Shown here one piece after another: positions 55,846 to 64,000 of a stretch of 64,000 bases of DNA. The DNA lies in the NCBI RefSeq assembly GCF_030116705.1, contig NZ_JAOTIK010000001.1, forward strand, positions 4,740,501-4,804,500. Reading direction: 5' to 3'. Below the pieces are notes generated by a model. It had not been told where the DNA came from. It searched no databases and saw only the letters and a program-made list of their open reading frames with translations. The translations under genes and the position numbers were made by a program. How positions within the stretch are numbered: the first letter of the stretch is position 1; each line of letters opens with the position of its first letter. This stretch comes from Streptomyces sp. ML-6. GTDB taxonomy: Bacteria > Actinomycetota > Actinomycetes > Streptomycetales > Streptomycetaceae.

Positions 55846-56125
55846 GGCCGGGCCCGCCCGGGGTGAGGCCGAACCCGCCCGGGCCCGGCGAAGCCCTTGC
55901 CGGAACGCACGAAGCTCCTGCCGGATCCAGCGAAGCCCCTGACAGATCCGCGAAGCTCCTGCCAGATCCGCGAAGCTCCTGACAGACCCAGCGAAGCTTC
56001 TGGCCGGCCCCGCAGATCCTTTGCCAGGCCTTGACGAGGCTTCCGTCCCGGCCCCTACGGGGCCTCCGTACCTCCGTCCCGGCCCCTACGGGGCCTTCGT
56101 TCCGGACCCCGCGCGGCCTCCGTAC
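55843..56125. repeat. Composite tandem repeats between shbA and guaB
   Basis: Three families adjoin: two 21-bp units beginning TGAGGCCG (55843-55884), the first including the shbA stop; six or seven 19-23-bp units related to GCGAAGCTCCTGCCAGATCC (about 55888-56030); and three ~28-bp units related to CTCCGTCCCGGCCCCTACGGGGC (about 56039-56125) with GGCCCC-TAC-GGGGCC hairpins. They fill most of the 403-nt spacer. The guaB promoter should lie in the last ~100 nt. Confidence 0.85.
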
Positions 56126-56206
56126 CCACCCCCGACGGCCCGTAGGAAGTTACAGAATCCCCAGGTGATCTTGTTCGTGGAATGAGACACCCCCGAAGGC
56201 CGTTAG

Positions 56207-57754
<1,548 letters not shown>

Positions 57755-57760
57755 CGCGGC

Positions 57761-57812
57761 CACACGCCTGAGGGGCGGCCCCGGGGTTCCGGGGCCGCCC
57801 CTCAGGCGTGTG
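57761..57812 (+). terminator. 24-bp perfect hairpin after guaB
   Basis: Arms 57761-57784 and 57789-57812 (starting CACACGCCTGAGGGG) pair perfectly over 24 bp around a 4-nt loop, 7 nt after the guaB stop. There is no T tract. It is likely a terminator or mRNA stabiliser. Confidence 0.85.
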
Positions 57813-57859
57813 TCGGGGATACTGGACAGCGCAGACATAGAGGGAAAGGCCACACCATC

Positions 57860-58984
57860 GTGACTGAGATCGAGATCGGGCGCGGCAAGCGCGGCCGCCG
57901 GGCGTACGCATTCGACGACATCGCCGTCGTACCGAGCCGTCGCACCCGCGACCCGAAGGAGGTCTCGATCGCCTGGCAGATCGACGCCTACCGGTTCGAG
58001 CTGCCGTTCCTGGCCGCCCCCATGGACTCGGTGGTCTCCCCGCAGACCGCGATCCGCATCGGCGAGCTCGGTGGCCTCGGCGTCCTCAACCTGGAAGGGC
58101 TGTGGACCCGGCACGCCGACCCGCAGCCGCTGCTCGACGAGATCGCCGAGATGCCCGTCGAGTCGGCGACCCGCCGCCTCCAGGAGATCTACTCCGCCCC
58201 GATCCAGGAGGAGCTGATCGGGCAGCGCATCAAGGAGGTGCGCGACTCCGGCGTCGTCACCGCCGCCGCGCTCTCCCCGCAGCGCACCGCCCAGTTCTCC
58301 AAGGCCGTCGTCGACGCGGGCGTGGACATCTTCGTCATCCGCGGCACGACGGTCTCCGCCGAGCACGTCTCCGGCGCGGCCGAGCCGCTGAACCTCAAGC
58401 AGTTCATCTACGAGCTGGACGTCCCGGTGATCGTCGGCGGCTGCGCCACGTACACCGCCGCCCTGCACCTGATGCGCACCGGCGCGGCCGGTGTCCTCGT
58501 CGGCTTCGGCGGCGGCGCCGCGCACACCACGCGCAACGTCTTCGGCATCCAGGTCCCGATGGCGACCGCGGTCGCCGACGTGGCCGGGGCCCGCCGGGAC
58601 TACATGGACGAGTCCGGCGGCCGGTACGTGCACGTGATCGCGGACGGCGGCGTCGGCTGGTCCGGCGACCTGCCGAAGGCCATCGCCTGCGGCGCGGACG
58701 CCGTGATGATGGGCTCCCCGCTGGCCCGCGCCACCGACGCGCCGGGCCGCGGCCGGCACTGGGGCATGGAGGCCGTCCACGAGGACGTGCCGCGCGGCAA
58801 GCTGGTGGACCTGGGCTCCGTCGGCACCACCGAGGAGGTCCTGACCGGCCCCTCGCACACCCCCGACGGCTCGATGAACATCTTCGGCGCGCTGCGCCGG
58901 GCGATGGCGACGACGGGGTACAGCGACCTCAAGGAGTTCCAGCGCGTCGAGGTGACGGTGGCGGACTCGCAGCACAGCCGCTGA
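57860..58984 (+). CDS. guaB3: IMP dehydrogenase family protein GuaB3 (no catalytic Cys)
   Basis: This 374-residue barrel protein of the IMPDH/GMPR family has no CBS domains. It starts MTEIEIGRGKRGRRAYAFDD. Where GuaB has GSICTTR, this reads GGGAAHTTRN, so His replaces the nucleophilic Cys. Other actinobacterial GuaB3 proteins also lack it, to my recollection. It is therefore unlikely to be a normal IMP dehydrogenase. The guaB-guaB3 pair is conserved in actinobacteria. A convergent hairpin follows. Confidence 0.9.
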   Translation: MTEIEIGRGKRGRRAYAFDDIAVVPSRRTRDPKEVSIAWQIDAYRFELPFLAAPMDSVVSPQTAIRIGELGGLGVLNLEGLWTRHADPQPLLDEIAEMPVESATRRLQEIYSAPIQEELIGQRIKEVRDSGVVTAAALSPQRTAQFSKAVVDAGVDIFVIRGTTVSAEHVSGAAEPLNLKQFIYELDVPVIVGGCATYTAALHLMRTGAAGVLVGFGGGAAHTTRNVFGIQVPMATAVADVAGARRDYMDESGGRYVHVIADGGVGWSGDLPKAIACGADAVMMGSPLARATDAPGRGRHWGMEAVHEDVPRGKLVDLGSVGTTEEVLTGPSHTPDGSMNIFGALRRAMATTGYSDLKEFQRVEVTVADSQHSR

Positions 58985-59050
58985 GCACTTCCCCGTAGGG
59001 GAACGTACGGGACACGTGCAGGACGTACGGACGTACAGACGCACGGAAGA

Positions 59051-59103
59051 ACGGGCGAGGGCCCCGTGCACCGCGATCGGCGGTGTGCGGGGCCCTCGCC
59101 CGT
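59051..59103. terminator. Long hairpin between convergent genes
   Basis: ACGGGCGAGGGCCCCG (from 59051) pairs with CGGGGCCCTCGCCCGT (to 59103), and an inner CACCGC/GCGGTG stem lies beyond a small mismatch. It lies between guaB3 (plus) and the gene ending at 59199 (minus) and can serve both. Confidence 0.8.
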
Positions 59104-59198
59104 GCCCGGTGAACGTGCCCGATGGACGCGTCCATCGGATCCGTCCGGTGCGGCCGGATCCTTCGCGGTACCGCGGACCCTGCGGAACCGGGCCGGGG

Positions 59199-59777
59199 TT
59201 ACGCGGCCTTCTTGGCGCCACCGAAGGCGGCGACGGCGCCGAGCAGCAGGAAGATGTAGGCCTTGAAGTCCGCCGCCTCGCCCCACGCCTCCGTCAGCAC
59301 GTCGAAGTTCTCGAAGAACAGCGTGGCCGCGGACTGCTGGGCCAGGTCGGACAGGATGATCGAGACGCCGATGAGCTGGCCGAGGTAGACGGCGCCCACC
59401 GACAGGACGGCGCTGACCACGGGCAGGATCGGGTTGCGCCCGCCCACTTTGCTCGCCGCGAAGCCGATCAGGAAGCCGACACCGATGGCGATGTAGCCGA
59501 TCTCACGCTCGATCGCGCCGGCGATGACGCCGTACAGGAAGGCCGCGACGAGCGCCGTGACCAGCGCCGTCAGCAGACCGAGGCCCACCTTGTCGCGCAC
59601 CGGGGCCGGAGGGGCGTACGGGGCGCCGCCGAACGGCGCGCCGGGCTGGCCGGGCTGCTGGCCCCCGAACGGGTTGCCGCCGGGCTGCTGGCCCCCGTAC
59701 GGGTTGCCGCCGGGCTGGGCGTTGTACGGCTGCTGCGGCTGCTGCGGCTGGTTCGGCGGCGGCACGGGCTGGCTCAT
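59199..59777 (-). CDS. Small integral membrane protein with Gln/Pro/Gly-rich cytoplasmic tail
   Basis: In this 192-residue protein, residues 1-65 are low complexity with repeated GGNPYGGQQPG-like segments, and four hydrophobic helices follow (GLGLLTALVTALVAAFLYGV, IGYIAIGVGFLIGFAA, ILPVVSAVLSVGAVYLGQLI, AYIFLLLGAVAAF). It is related to widespread actinobacterial membrane proteins of unknown role. GGGGGA precedes the ATG 59777. Confidence 0.82.
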   Translation of the reverse strand: MSQPVPPPNQPQQPQQPYNAQPGGNPYGGQQPGGNPFGGQQPGQPGAPFGGAPYAPPAPVRDKVGLGLLTALVTALVAAFLYGVIAGAIEREIGYIAIGVGFLIGFAASKVGGRNPILPVVSAVLSVGAVYLGQLIGVSIILSDLAQQSAATLFFENFDVLTEAWGEAADFKAYIFLLLGAVAAFGGAKKAA

Positions 59778-59882
59778 GAAGGAATCCCCCTGGAACGGAA
59801 GCGCACGATTGTGCGAGAAGTGACGCCGCAGGCTAGCAGCCGCCCCTGACATCGCCCACCGGAATCTTCCGCGAAACCCTCC

Positions 59883-61145
59883 TCACAGCCGATGTGCGGC
59901 CCCTGCCGGGGTGGCTCCACGGGTGTCCAGGAGGAGCTGTGCCTTCACCGCGAGGCCCTGGAGGTCGTAGGTCCGGTGGTGCTGGAGCAGCACCGTGAGG
60001 TCGGCGCTCGACGCGGCCTCGTACAGCGAGTCGGCGCGCGGAACGGGCAGCTCGCGCACCCGCCAGTCCAGGACGTGCGGGTCGTGGTAGCCGATCTGTG
60101 CCCCCATGTCCATCAGCCGGCCCGCGATCTCCCGGGCGGGGGACGCCTCCTGGTCGGCCAGGTCGGGCTTGTAGGTGACGCCGAGCAGCAGCACCCGGGC
60201 GCCGCGGACGGATTTTCCGTGCTCGTTCAGCAGGGTGGCGCACCGCTGGATCACGTACTGCGGCATCCGGTCGTTGATCTCCTGGGCGAGCGAGACCATG
60301 CGCAGTGGGTGGCCGGGGGCGCGGCGGCGGTACGGGAGGCAGCCCGGGTCGACGGGGGCGCCGTGACCGCCGACACCGGGGCCGGGCCGGAACGGCTGGA
60401 AGCCGAAGGGCTTGGTCTCGGCGCACCGGATGACGTCCCAGAAGTCGACGCCGAGGTCGTGACAGAGCACCGCCATCTCATTGACCAGGGCGATGTTGAC
60501 GTGCCGGAAGTTGGTCTCCAGGACCTTCGTCATCTCGGCCTCGCGCGTGCCGCGGGCCCGTACGACCTTGTCGGTGAGCCGACCGTAGAAGGCGGCGGCG
60601 GACTCGGTGCAGGCGGGGGTGAGGCCGCCGATGACCTTGGGGGTGTTGGCGTAGTTGTGGGTCCGGTTGCCGGGGTCGAGGCGGCCGGGGGAGCAGGCGA
60701 GGTGGAAGTCGCGGCCGGCGCGCAGCCCGGAGCCCGCCTCGAGCAGCGGTAGTACGTGGTTCTCGGTGGTGCCGGGCGGTACGGCCGACTCCAGGAGGAC
60801 GGTGGTGTGCGGGCGCAGCCGGGCGGCGAGTGCGCGGGCCGCGTCGCCGACGGCGGTGAGGTCGGGGTGGCGGTCGGCGCCGAGCGGGGTGGGGGCGCAG
60901 ATCACGGCGGTGCGGACGCGGCCCAGTTCGGCCGGGTCGGTGGTGGGGCGGAACCCGCCGGAGAGCATCCGGCGGATCTCCGAGGCGGTGAGCGATCCCT
61001 CGACGGGGGTGCGGCCCGCGGAGAGTTCCGTGCAGGCGCGGGGGTCGGTGTCGTAGCCGACGGTCTCGATGCCGGCGGACACGGCGGCTTGGGCGAGGGG
61101 CAGGCCGAGGTGGCCGAGGCCGATGACGGCGAGGTCTGCGGGCAT
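59883..61145 (-). CDS. Nucleotide-sugar dehydrogenase homologue lacking catalytic Cys and Glu
   Basis: This 420-residue protein has the three-part layout of UDP-sugar dehydrogenases: NAD domain VIGLGHLGLPLAQ, central domain EMTKVLETNFRHVNIALVNE, and C-terminal LLLGVTYKPDLADQEASPAR. The catalytic loop reads GPGVGGHGAPVDPGC instead of GPGVGGHC-I-P-V-D, so Gly262 replaces the nucleophile; Cys269 is nearby but displaced. The usual S-P-E-R is S-P-G-R, losing the Glu. It is probably inactive as a dehydrogenase or altered in chemistry. ATG 61145 is chosen over 61181. Confidence 0.85.
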   Translation of the reverse strand: MPADLAVIGLGHLGLPLAQAAVSAGIETVGYDTDPRACTELSAGRTPVEGSLTASEIRRMLSGGFRPTTDPAELGRVRTAVICAPTPLGADRHPDLTAVGDAARALAARLRPHTTVLLESAVPPGTTENHVLPLLEAGSGLRAGRDFHLACSPGRLDPGNRTHNYANTPKVIGGLTPACTESAAAFYGRLTDKVVRARGTREAEMTKVLETNFRHVNIALVNEMAVLCHDLGVDFWDVIRCAETKPFGFQPFRPGPGVGGHGAPVDPGCLPYRRRAPGHPLRMVSLAQEINDRMPQYVIQRCATLLNEHGKSVRGARVLLLGVTYKPDLADQEASPAREIAGRLMDMGAQIGYHDPHVLDWRVRELPVPRADSLYEAASSADLTVLLQHHRTYDLQGLAVKAQLLLDTRGATPAGAAHRL

Positions 61146-61233
61146 GTGGAGGGCCGTCCTTCCCGATCGGTCCAGGACCATGGAGCCAGAAAGCGCAACT
61201 GCTGGGGACAGCGCAATGTCACACTAGGGTTAA

Positions 61234-61249
61234 ATATGACCTATATGTC
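61234..61249. promoter_or_regulatory. AT-rich imperfect palindrome upstream of glpD
   Basis: ATATGACCTATATGTC contains GACCTATATGTC, palindromic at 10 of 12 positions, and a direct ATATG repeat. It lies 155 bp before glpD in the 258-bp divergent spacer and may be a promoter or a site for a glycerol regulator (GylR-like); this is inferred. Confidence 0.4.
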
Positions 61250-61403
61250 GCATTGCCGGGTTCCTGCCGTCCTGGTGTTGTCCACAGGCGGTGGCCGAAG
61301 TCGTGGACGGCGGACAGAATCGAGAGGTGGGCACGGGCCGTCCGGCTTTCGCGTCGGGTCGCGCCCCAGTGCCGGACCACCCCGATCTACCCGGGAGGCA
61401 GCG

Positions 61404-63110
61404 GTGAGGACAGCGACACTGGGACCTGCGGAACGCGCCGAGGCGCTGGCCGCGATGGCCGAGCGCGAACTGGACGTGCTGGTCGTGGGAGCGGGCGTGG
61501 TCGGCGCCGGTACGACGCTGGACGCGGTGACGAGAGGGCTCTCGACCGGCCTGGTCGAGGCCCGCGACTGGGCGTCGGGCACGTCGAGCAGGTCGAGCAA
61601 GCTGATCCACGGCGGTCTGCGCTATCTGGAGATGCTCGACTTCGCGCTCGTGCGGGAGGCGCTGAAGGAGCGCGGTCTGCTCCTCCAGCGGCTGGCCCCG
61701 CACCTGGTGAGGCCGGTGCCCTTCCTCTACCCCTTGCAGCACAAGGGCTGGGAGCGGTTCTACGCCGGTTCCGGGGTCGCGCTCTACGACGCGATGTCGG
61801 TGTCGTCGGGCCACGGCCGGGGGCTGCCCGTGCACCGGCACCTCTCCCGCCGCCACGCCCTGCGCGTCGCCCCGGCGCTGCGGAAGGACGCCCTGGTCGG
61901 GGCGTTGCAGTACTACGACGCGCAGATGGACGACGCCCGCTACGTGACGACACTGGTGCGCACCGCCTCCGGTTACGGCGCGCACGTGGCCAACCGGGCG
62001 CGGGTGATCGGTTTCCTGCGGGAGGGCGAGCGGGTCGTCGGCGCCCGCGTCGAGGACGTCGAGACGGGCCGGGAGTACGAGGTCAGGGCCAAACAGGTGG
62101 TCAACGCGACCGGGGTGTGGACGGACGACACCCAGGCGCTGATCGGGGAGCGCGGCCAGTTCCACGTACGGGCGTCCAAGGGCATCCACCTGGTCGTCCC
62201 CAAGGACCGCATCCACTCCACGACCGGGCTGATCCTGCGGACCGAGAAGTCCGTCCTCTTCGTCATCCCGTGGGGCCGGCACTGGATCGTCGGGACGACG
62301 GACACCGACTGGGACCTGGACAAGGCGCACCCGGCGGCCTCCAGCGCCGATATCGACTACCTGCTCGAACACGTCAACTCGGTCCTGGCCACGCCCCTGA
62401 CCAGGGACGACGTCGAGGGCGTCTACGCCGGCCTGCGGCCGTTGCTGGCCGGGGAGTCCGACGCCACCAGCAAGCTCTCGCGCGAGCACACGGTGGCGCA
62501 TCCGCTGCCGGGCCTCGTGGTCGTGGCGGGCGGCAAGTACACGACGTACCGGGTGATGGCGAAGGACGCGGTGGACGAGGCGGTGCACGGCCTCGACCAG
62601 CGGGTGGCGGCCTGCGTCACCGAGGACATCCCGCTGCTGGGGGCCGAGGGGTACCGGGCCCTGTGGAACGCCCGCGCGAGGATCGCGGCCAGGACCGGCC
62701 TCCACGTCGCCCGGGTGGAGCACCTGCTCAACCGCTACGGGTCCATGACCGAGGAGATCCTCGAACTCGTCGTCGGCGATCCGGCGCTGGGCGAACCGCT
62801 GCCCGCGGCCGACGACTACCTGAAGGCCGAGATCGTCTACGCGGCCTCGCACGAGGGCGCGCGTCATCTCGACGACGTACTGACCCGTCGTACCCGGATC
62901 TCCATAGAGACCTTCGACCGGGGCACGCGCAGCGCCAGGATCTGCGCGGAGCTGATGGCGCCGGTGCTGGGCTGGGACGAGGGGCAGGTCGACCGGGAGG
63001 TCGAGCACTACGAGAAGCGGGTGCAGGCGGAACGGGAGTCGCAGCGGCAGCCGGACGACCTCACGGCGGACGCGGCGCGGCTCGGGGCCCCGGACATCGT
63101 GCCGATCTAA
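61404..63110 (+). CDS. glpD: Glycerol-3-phosphate dehydrogenase (FAD, aerobic type)
   Basis: This 568-residue membrane-associated flavoenzyme oxidises glycerol-3-P to DHAP. The FAD-binding motif is LVVGAGVVGAGTTLDAVTRG, followed by SSKLIHGGLRYLEML and the C-terminal domain with EIVYAASHEGARHLDDVL. GTG 61404 is chosen because GGGAGG lies upstream. It is not next to glycerol kinase or facilitator genes here. Confidence 0.95.
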   Translation: MRTATLGPAERAEALAAMAERELDVLVVGAGVVGAGTTLDAVTRGLSTGLVEARDWASGTSSRSSKLIHGGLRYLEMLDFALVREALKERGLLLQRLAPHLVRPVPFLYPLQHKGWERFYAGSGVALYDAMSVSSGHGRGLPVHRHLSRRHALRVAPALRKDALVGALQYYDAQMDDARYVTTLVRTASGYGAHVANRARVIGFLREGERVVGARVEDVETGREYEVRAKQVVNATGVWTDDTQALIGERGQFHVRASKGIHLVVPKDRIHSTTGLILRTEKSVLFVIPWGRHWIVGTTDTDWDLDKAHPAASSADIDYLLEHVNSVLATPLTRDDVEGVYAGLRPLLAGESDATSKLSREHTVAHPLPGLVVVAGGKYTTYRVMAKDAVDEAVHGLDQRVAACVTEDIPLLGAEGYRALWNARARIAARTGLHVARVEHLLNRYGSMTEEILELVVGDPALGEPLPAADDYLKAEIVYAASHEGARHLDDVLTRRTRISIETFDRGTRSARICAELMAPVLGWDEGQVDREVEHYEKRVQAERESQRQPDDLTADAARLGAPDIVPI

Positions 63111-63174
63111 CCGATCCAGCCCATCCAGCCGGTCCAGGTGTATTGCCCCGGGGGCCGGGGACGGCGTACCCGGC

Positions 63175-64000
63175 TCAGGAGGAAGGGGCGGGGGTGCAGA
63201 ACTCCGCGTCGAGCAGTGCCTGTTCGAGGGCCTCCCCGTCGGTCAGGGTGTCCGTGTTGGTGCGGTACGTCAGGGTGTGCCGCCCGTCGCGGGTGGCGGC
63301 GGTACGGACGTAACTGCCCGCTATGCGGCCGCTGTGGCCCCAGACGGTGGTGCCGCAGGACAGCTTTCGCGGCTGGATGCCCAGGCCGTAGGAGCCGTGC
63401 GTGGCCTCCGTGTCCAGCATGGCCGTCAGCTGGGCCGGCGGGAGGAGACGGCCGCCCAACAGGGCCGACTGGAAACGGTCGAGGTCGCCGAGGGTGGAGA
63501 TCAGCTCCCCGGCCGCGCCCGCCGTGCGCGGGTCGAGGACGGTGACGTCGCGGAGCGTGCCGTCGGCCGGGTCGCGGGTGTAGCCGCGGCCGTGCGGGTC
63601 GGGCAGGCCGGTGCGGGCGCCCGGGAGGGAGGTGCCGGTGAGACGGAGGGGGTTGAGGATGCGGTCGCGGATCTCGGTGGCGTAGCCGTGGCCGGTGACC
63701 CGTTGAACGACGAGTCCGAGTACGGCGTAATTGGTGTTGGAGTAGGCGTAGCGGCCGGGGGCGCCCGTCGGGCGGTGGGCCAGGGCGACCCGGATCGCTT
63801 CGGCGGGGGAGACCGGATGGGCGGACGCGTCGGCGGTGTAGTCGTACAGGCCGCTGGTGTGGTTGAGCAGGGCGCGCAGGGTGATGCGGCGGCCGTCGTT
63901 GCCGTGCCCCCCGATCAGTCCGGGCAGCAGCCGGTCGACGGTGTCGGACAGGCGCAGCCGCCGTTCCCCGGCGAGTTGGAGCACGACCGTGGCGACGAAG
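63175..64000 (-). CDS. Serine hydrolase, beta-lactamase / D-Ala-D-Ala carboxypeptidase class C type (partial)
   Basis: The C-terminal ~275 residues are in the window, and the N-terminus with the S-x-x-K motif lies beyond base 64000. Visible features are LLNHTSGLYDY, the catalytic YSNTNYAVLG (Y-x-N) and the HSG motif in VWGHSGRIAG, which replaces K-T-G in this class. Family members include secreted DD-peptidases and esterases; localisation cannot be judged. The reading frame continues to the window edge. Confidence 0.88.
   Translation of the reverse strand, partial: FVATVVLQLAGERRLRLSDTVDRLLPGLIGGHGNDGRRITLRALLNHTSGLYDYTADASAHPVSPAEAIRVALAHRPTGAPGRYAYSNTNYAVLGLVVQRVTGHGYATEIRDRILNPLRLTGTSLPGARTGLPDPHGRGYTRDPADGTLRDVTVLDPRTAGAAGELISTLGDLDRFQSALLGGRLLPPAQLTAMLDTEATHGSYGLGIQPRKLSCGTTVWGHSGRIAGSYVRTAATRDGRHTLTYRTNTDTLTDGEALEQALLDAEFCTPAPSS

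Overview
This window is a chromosomal core segment of a Streptomyces, or a very close relative. The supporting evidence is very high G+C, frequent GTG starts, a developmental pair identical in layout to whiD/bldM with a sigma-BldN-type promoter, a CIRCE-controlled groES-groEL1, and carbohydrate uptake genes without their own ATPase. The order tsaE-tsaB-rimI-tsaD, groES-groEL1, a WhiB-family gene, an ECF sigma gene, guaB and guaB3 is also seen in other actinobacteria such as Mycobacterium.

Layout. (1) 1-8.9 kb: the distal spc and alpha ribosomal operons (rpsE, rpmD, rplO, secY, adk, map, infA, rpmJ, rpsM, rpsK, rpoA, rplQ) followed by truA. rpsD is not between rpsK and rpoA. (2) 8.9-13.5 kb: a two-gene unit of unknown function on the minus strand, divergent from an ABC-F ATPase gene. 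(3) 13.5-17.5 kb: rplM-rpsI, glmM, and coaA on the minus strand. (4) 18.0-22.9 kb: a compact class I lanthipeptide locus (52-aa precursor, full-length LanB, LanC) between coaA and glmS. No transporter, protease, regulator or immunity gene is present. (5) 23.0-34.3 kb: glmS, acpS, nnr, a DUF488 protein, alr, an alpha/beta hydrolase, tsaE, a small gene behind an iron-box-like palindrome, a YkuD-like protein without its catalytic motif, and tsaB-rimI-tsaD plus a 94-aa protein. (6) 34.5-39.5 kb: a YCII/DGPF protein and ECF42-type sigma factor, a membrane protein, a THUMP-like methyltransferase, and a polysaccharide deacetylase lipoprotein split by a frameshift. (7) 39.6-42.1 kb: groES-groEL1 with two CIRCE elements. 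(8) 42.1-50.3 kb: a SnoaL-like protein, then a sugar-uptake locus (hydroxyacid dehydrogenase, two permeases, binding lipoprotein, a DeoR/LacI hybrid regulator and a divergent secreted beta-helix protein). The operator-like octamer TGATCGAA lies on both sides of the regulator gene. (9) 50.3-53.3 kb: SDR, MOSC and LysR genes. (10) 53.6-59.8 kb: whiD, bldM, a shbA-like ECF sigma gene, guaB, guaB3 and a small membrane protein. (11) 59.9-64 kb: a nucleotide-sugar dehydrogenase homologue without its catalytic residues, glpD, and a partial serine hydrolase.

Most of the window is housekeeping. Two things stand out. One is the minimal lanthipeptide locus, whose precursor leader and LanB N-terminus carry the same 18-bp DLDLDL-coding sequence. 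The other is a recurring pattern of tandem duplications anchored at or next to stop codons. Its largest case is a roughly 290-bp array of 30-bp units, each carrying a GTGA-RYRY-TCAC palindrome, between two convergent genes. All functional statements are from reading the sequence; no database search was run.
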